Assembly (NCBI GenBank): GCA_949358305.1
Contig: CASHSZ010000010.1
Location: 188,001 to 252,000 of the forward strand
Source: Strigamia acuminata
Taxonomy: Eukaryota > Arthropoda > Chilopoda > Geophilomorpha > Linotaeniidae
Direction: 5' to 3'
DNA: 64,000 nucleotides
Shown here: in pieces, positions 59,801 to 64,000 of the stretch
Numbering within the stretch: the stretch's first letter is position 1
How the letters are laid out: every line of letters starts with the position of its first letter
The notes under the pieces: model-generated
Told to the model about the DNA's origin: nothing
Databases searched by the model: none
The model's input: only the letters and a program-made list of their open reading frames with translations
Program-made: the position numbers and the translations under genes

Positions 59801-62800
59801 TCCAATGTAAGTTTTAGAAACATCCAACCAATGATTTGGGAGAATAGACTTTTGATCTCATCACAGTTGACTTAGCACAAACACCACAAGTCCAATGTGT
59901 CTGAATGTTTATAAATAGTGTTTAAACCTTTGTAGAAGCCTTAAATGTAAGTTTTAGCAACACCCAAGCAATAAATTTTGAAAAAAAAATTTTGAGCTCA
60001 TTTCAGATCGCAGTTGACTTAGCACAAACACCAATGTCTCTGAATGTTCAGAAATAGTGTTTAAACCTTAGTAGAAGGCTCCAATGTAAGTTTTAGAAAC
60101 ATCCAACCAATGATTTGGGAGAATAGACTTTTGATCTCATCACAGTTGACTTAGCACAAACACCACAAGTCCAATGTCTCTGAATGTTCAGAAATAGTGT
60201 TTAAACCTTAGTAGAAGGCTCCAATGTAAGTTTTAGAAACATCCAACCAATGATTTGGGAGAATAGACTTTTGATCTCATCACAGTTGACTTAGCACAAA
60301 CACCACAAGTCCAATGTCTTTGAATGTTCAGAAATAGTGTTTAAACCTTAGTAGAAGGCTCCAATGTAAGTTTTAGAAACATTCAACCATTGATTTAGGA
60401 GAATAGACTTTTGATCTCATCACAGTTGACTTAGCACAAACACCACAAGACCAATGTCTCTGAATGTTCAGAAATAGTGTTTAAACCTTAGTAGAAGGCT
60501 CCAATGTAAGTTTTAGAAACATCCAACCAATGATTTGGGAGAATAGACTTTTGATCTCATCACAGTTGACTTAGCACAAACACCACAAGACCAATGTCTC
60601 TGAATGTTCAGAAATAGTGTTTAAACCTTAGTAGAAGGCTCCAATGTAAGTTTTAGAGACATCCAACCAATGATTTGGGAGAATAGACTTTTGATCTAAT
60701 CACAGTTGACTTAGCACAAACACCACAAGACCAATGTCTCTGAATGTTTAGAAATAGTGTTTAAACCTTAGTAGAAGGCTCTAATGTAAGTTTTAGAAAC
60801 ATCCAACCAATGATTTGGGAGAATAGACTTTTGATCTCATCACAGTTGACTTAGCACAAACACCACAAGTCCAATGTGTCTGAATGTTTATAAATAGTGT
60901 TTAAACCTTTGTAGATGTAAGTTTTAGCAACACCCAAGCAATAAATTTTGAAAAAAAAATTTTGAGCTCATTTCAGATCGCAGTTGACTTAGCACAAACA
61001 CTAATGTCTCTGAATGTTCAGAAATAGTGTTTAAACCTTAGTAGAAGGCTCCAATGTTAGTTTTAGAAACATCCAACCAATGATTTGGGAGAATAGACTT
61101 TTGATCTCATCACAGTTGACTTAGCACAAACACCACAAGTCCAATGTCTCTGAATGTTCAGAAATAGTGTTTAAACCTTAGTAGAAGGCTCCAATGTAAG
61201 TTTTAGAAACATCCAACCAATGATTTGGGAGAATAGACTTTTGATCTCATCACAGTTGACTTAGCACAAACACCACAAGTCCAATGTCTCTGAATGTTCA
61301 GAAATAGTGTTTAAACCTTAGTAGAAGGCTCCAATGTAAGTTTTAGAAACATTCAACCATTGATTTAGGAGAATAGACTTTTGATCTCATCACAGTTGAC
61401 TTAGCACAAACACCACAAGACCAATGTCTCTGAATGTTCAGAATTAGTGTTTAAACCTTAGTAGAAGGCTCCAATGTAAGTTTTAGAAACATCCAACCAA
61501 TGATTTGGGAGAATAGACTTTTGATCTCATCACAGTTGACTTAGCACAAACACCACAAGTCCAATGTCTCTGAATGTTCAGAAATAGTGTTTAAACCTTA
61601 GTAGAAGGCTCCAATGTAAGTTTTAGAAACATCCAACCAATGATTTGGGAGAATAGACTTTTGATCTCATCACAGTTGACTTAGCACAAACACCACAAGT
61701 CCAATGTCTCTGAATGTTCAGAAATAGTGTTTAAACCTTAGTAGAAGGCTCCAATGTAAGTTTTAGAAACATTCAACCATTGATTTAGGAGAATAGACTT
61801 TTGATCTCATCACAGTTGACTTAGCACAAACACCACAAGACCAATGTCTCTGAATGTTCAGAAATAGTGTTTAAACCTTAGTAGAAGGCTCCAATGTAAA
61901 TTTTAGAAACATCCAACCAATGATTTGGGAGAATAGACTTTTGATCTCATCACAGTTGACTTAGCACAAACACCACAAGACCAATGTCTCTGAATGTTCA
62001 GAAATAGTGTTTAAACCTTAGTAGAAGGCTCCAATGTAAGTTTTAGAGACATCCAACCAATGATTTGGGAGAATAGACTTTTGATCTAATCACAGTTGAC
62101 TTAGCACAAACACCACAAGACCAATGTCTCTGAATGTTCAGAAATAGTGTTTAAACCTTAGTAGAAGGCTCCAATGTAAGTTTTAGAAACATCCAACCAA
62201 TGATTTGGGAGAATAGACTTTTGATCTCATCACAGTTGACTTAGCAGAAACACCACAAGTCCAATGTCTCTGAATGTTCAGAAATAGTGTTTAAACCTTA
62301 GTAGAAGGCTCCAATGTAAGTTTTAGAAACATTCAACCATTGATTTAGGAGAATAGACTTTTGATCTCATCACAGTTGACTTAGCACAAACACCACAAGA
62401 CCAATGTGTCTGAATGTTTATAAATAGTGTTTAAACCTTTGTAGATGTAAGTTTTAGCAACACCCAAGCAATAAATTTTGAAAAAAAAATTTTGAGCTCA
62501 TTTCAGATCGCAGTTGACTTAGCACAAACACCAATGTCTCTGAATGTTCAGAAATAGTGTTTAAACCTTAGTAGAAGGCTCCAATGTAAGTTTTAGAAAC
62601 ATCCAACCAATGATTTGGGAGAATAGACTTTTGATCTCATCACAGTTGACTTAGCACAAACACCACAAGTCCAATGTCTCTGAATGTTCAGAAATAGTGT
62701 TTAAACCTTAGTAGAAGGCTTCAATGTAAGTTTTAGAAACATCCAATCAATGATTTGGGAGAATAGACTTTTGATCTCATCACAGTTGACTTAGCACAAA

Positions 62801-63459
62801 CACCACAAGACCAATGTCTCTGAATGTTCAGAAAAAGTGTTTAAACCTTAGTAGAAGGCTCCAATGTAAGTTTTAGAAACATCCAACCAATGATTTGGGA
62901 GAATAGACTTTTGATCTCATCACAGTTGACTTAGCAGAAACACCACAAGTCCAATGTCTCTGAATGTTCAGAAATAGTGTTTAAACTTTAGTAGAAGGCT
63001 CCAATGTAAGTTTTAGAAACATTCAACCATTGATTTAGGAAAATAGACTTTTGATCTCATCACAGTTGACTTAGCACAAACACCACAAGACCAATGTCTC
63101 TGAATGTTCAGAAATAGTGTTTAAACCTTAGTAGAAGGCTCCAATGTAAGTTTTAGAAACATCCAACCAATGATTTGGGAGAATAGACTTTTGATCTCAT
63201 CACAGTTGACTTAGCAGAAACACCACAAGTCCAATGTCTCTGAATGTTCAGAAATAGTGTTTAAACCTTAGTAGAAGGCTCCAATGTAAGTTTTAGAAAC
63301 ATTCAACCATTGATTTAGGAGAATAGACTTTTGATCTCATCACAGTTGACTTAGCACAAACACCACAAGACCAATGTCTCTGAATGTTCAGAAATAGTGT
63401 TTAAACCTTAGTAGAAGGCTCCAATGTAAGTTTTAGAAACATCCAACCAATGATTTGGG
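50832..63459. repeat. Satellite array 4
   Basis: About 91 monomers of the 140-bp family, beginning with the ACAAA duplication and cut at gatttggg by another Gag-TK family LTR. Short-form B monomers lie near 51132, 53360, 55170, 56700, 58789, 60878 and 62407; long-form B near 52530, 54610, 55721, 57810 and 59899. One monomer near 54844 has a 2-bp loss in the actttt run. No genes. Confidence 0.97.
55721..61100. repeat. Higher-order repeat with exact 2089-bp period
   Basis: Long-form B monomers at 55721, 57810 and 59899, and short-form B at 56700, 58789 and 60878, are each spaced exactly 2089 bp. Private variants (gaaaaagtg, aggaaaatag, gtctttgaatg, gctctaatg) recur in the same order in the first two units. 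About 15 monomers per unit and roughly 2.6 units; after about 61100 the pattern reverts to another arrangement. Confidence 0.85.
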
Positions 63460-64000
63460 TGTTTCGAGCAACAGAAAGGAGGAAAGAGAGACCACAACTG
63501 CTCGTCAATTTGATAGTAGTTTGATTTTATGTGTTCGAAAATGTAAAGAAGAGTTACTAATTTCGGTCTTATAATTGTATTATTTATTTAGCAAATATCT
63601 AATCTTTTTCTGTTGTAATAGGAATTTTACATGTCTTTTTTGTGTGCCAATTTTCAGTAAAGACAATGTTTGTTAGGTATTTTATCTCTTAGAATGACAA
63701 GGTCAAGGTTTAGGAATTTTTAGTCTTGTTTTCCAATGTTTTCATGCTATGTTTACCTATTTCTAAGTCTTGTCCTGTTCCCAGTTCAGTTGTGAAGGCG
63801 GAATGACGGGTTTGAAGCATCTGAGTTGCTTTAAAGGTGCATTGGAAAAGAAGGAATTGTTAATTTTGTAATGGATTGCAATTAATGCATTTTTACAGTG
63901 TATTTGACTTGCTTTAGATGCGTTATTTGCATATTTAGTTAAGTTTATTCCTATTCTATTTGTTATAATTCTTTCCAATGATTTCTGTTAATTTTAGTTG
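63460..64000 (+). mobile_element. Gag-TK family LTR, truncated by window end
   Basis: Starts TGTTTCGAGCAACAG directly after satellite gatttggg, an insertion site different from the others. It matches the 715-bp LTR to ttttccaatg (63738), is interrupted by 233 bp, and resumes atttctgttaatttt at 63981. Whether an internal region with a TK frame follows lies beyond the window. Confidence 0.85.
63739..63971. mobile_element. 233-bp insertion inside the last LTR, flanked by a 9-bp repeat
   Basis: TTTCCAATG stands on both sides (63730-63738 and 63972-63980), as a target duplication would. The insert begins ttttcatgctatg and ends ttgttataattc; I see no clear terminal inverted repeat, poly-A tail or coding frame. 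An 8-9-bp duplication would fit a small DNA-transposon derivative; alternatively the other LTRs carry a deletion between short repeats. Confidence 0.55.

Noticed and set aside
63763-63978. 71-codon minus-strand frame in the last LTR insertion
   Set aside because: Short, AT-rich, crosses the insertion boundary, and has no known motif.

Overview
The window looks like repeat-dense heterochromatin (pericentromere-like or a satellite block) of a metazoan, most likely an arthropod or other invertebrate. This is inferred from long arrays of a 140-bp AT-rich satellite, BEL/Pao-type and Copia-type LTR retroelements, and a Copia primer-binding site complementary to an animal initiator tRNA-Met. I see no ordinary host gene, rRNA, tRNA or bacterial feature. 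Every convincing reading frame belongs to a retroelement.

Layout: (1) satellite array 1-13547. (2) A tandem retroelement 13548-24196 with three 715-bp LTRs and two internal regions exactly 4967 bp apart, inserted in satellite with a 4-bp ACAA duplication. (3) Satellite 24197-30644. (4) A 1562-bp TG...CA solo-LTR-like insertion, 30645-32206, with ACAAA duplications. (5) Satellite 32207-36537. (6) A nested stack, 36538-50831: a second copy of the 1562-bp LTR, split by a minus-strand copy of the retroelement from (2) (36731-49457, GTAAT duplication), which is itself split by a complete plus-strand Copia element (39918-46937, CTTCC duplication). (7) Satellite 50832-63459. (8) The start of another LTR of the same retroelement family, 63460-64000, itself carrying a 233-bp insertion.

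The notable system is the retroelement in (2) and (6). Its single 1002-codon frame begins as a BEL/Pao-type Gag (Pao-type capsid region, three zinc knuckles), continues into a Pao-type aspartic-protease region, and then, where reverse transcriptase should begin, passes through a Lys/Ser-rich linker into a complete-looking TK1-type thymidine kinase (P-loop GPMFSGKTT, DEGQFF, two CxxC zinc pairs). No reverse transcriptase, RNase H or integrase is present. It therefore looks like a non-autonomous LTR element that has captured a thymidine kinase, in the manner of gene transduction by retroviruses, and that must be mobilised in trans. The TK protein domain is identical in the three copies here, although the Gag and linker parts differ between copies.

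The nesting gives a relative history: satellite; solo-LTR family insertion; duplication of a roughly 5.6-kb satellite+LTR block; insertion of the Gag-TK element into one duplicate; then insertion of Copia into that element. Array structure (higher-order units of about 2.8 kb on the left and exactly 2089 bp on the right) shows continuing unequal exchange. All functional statements are inferred from sequence reading only.
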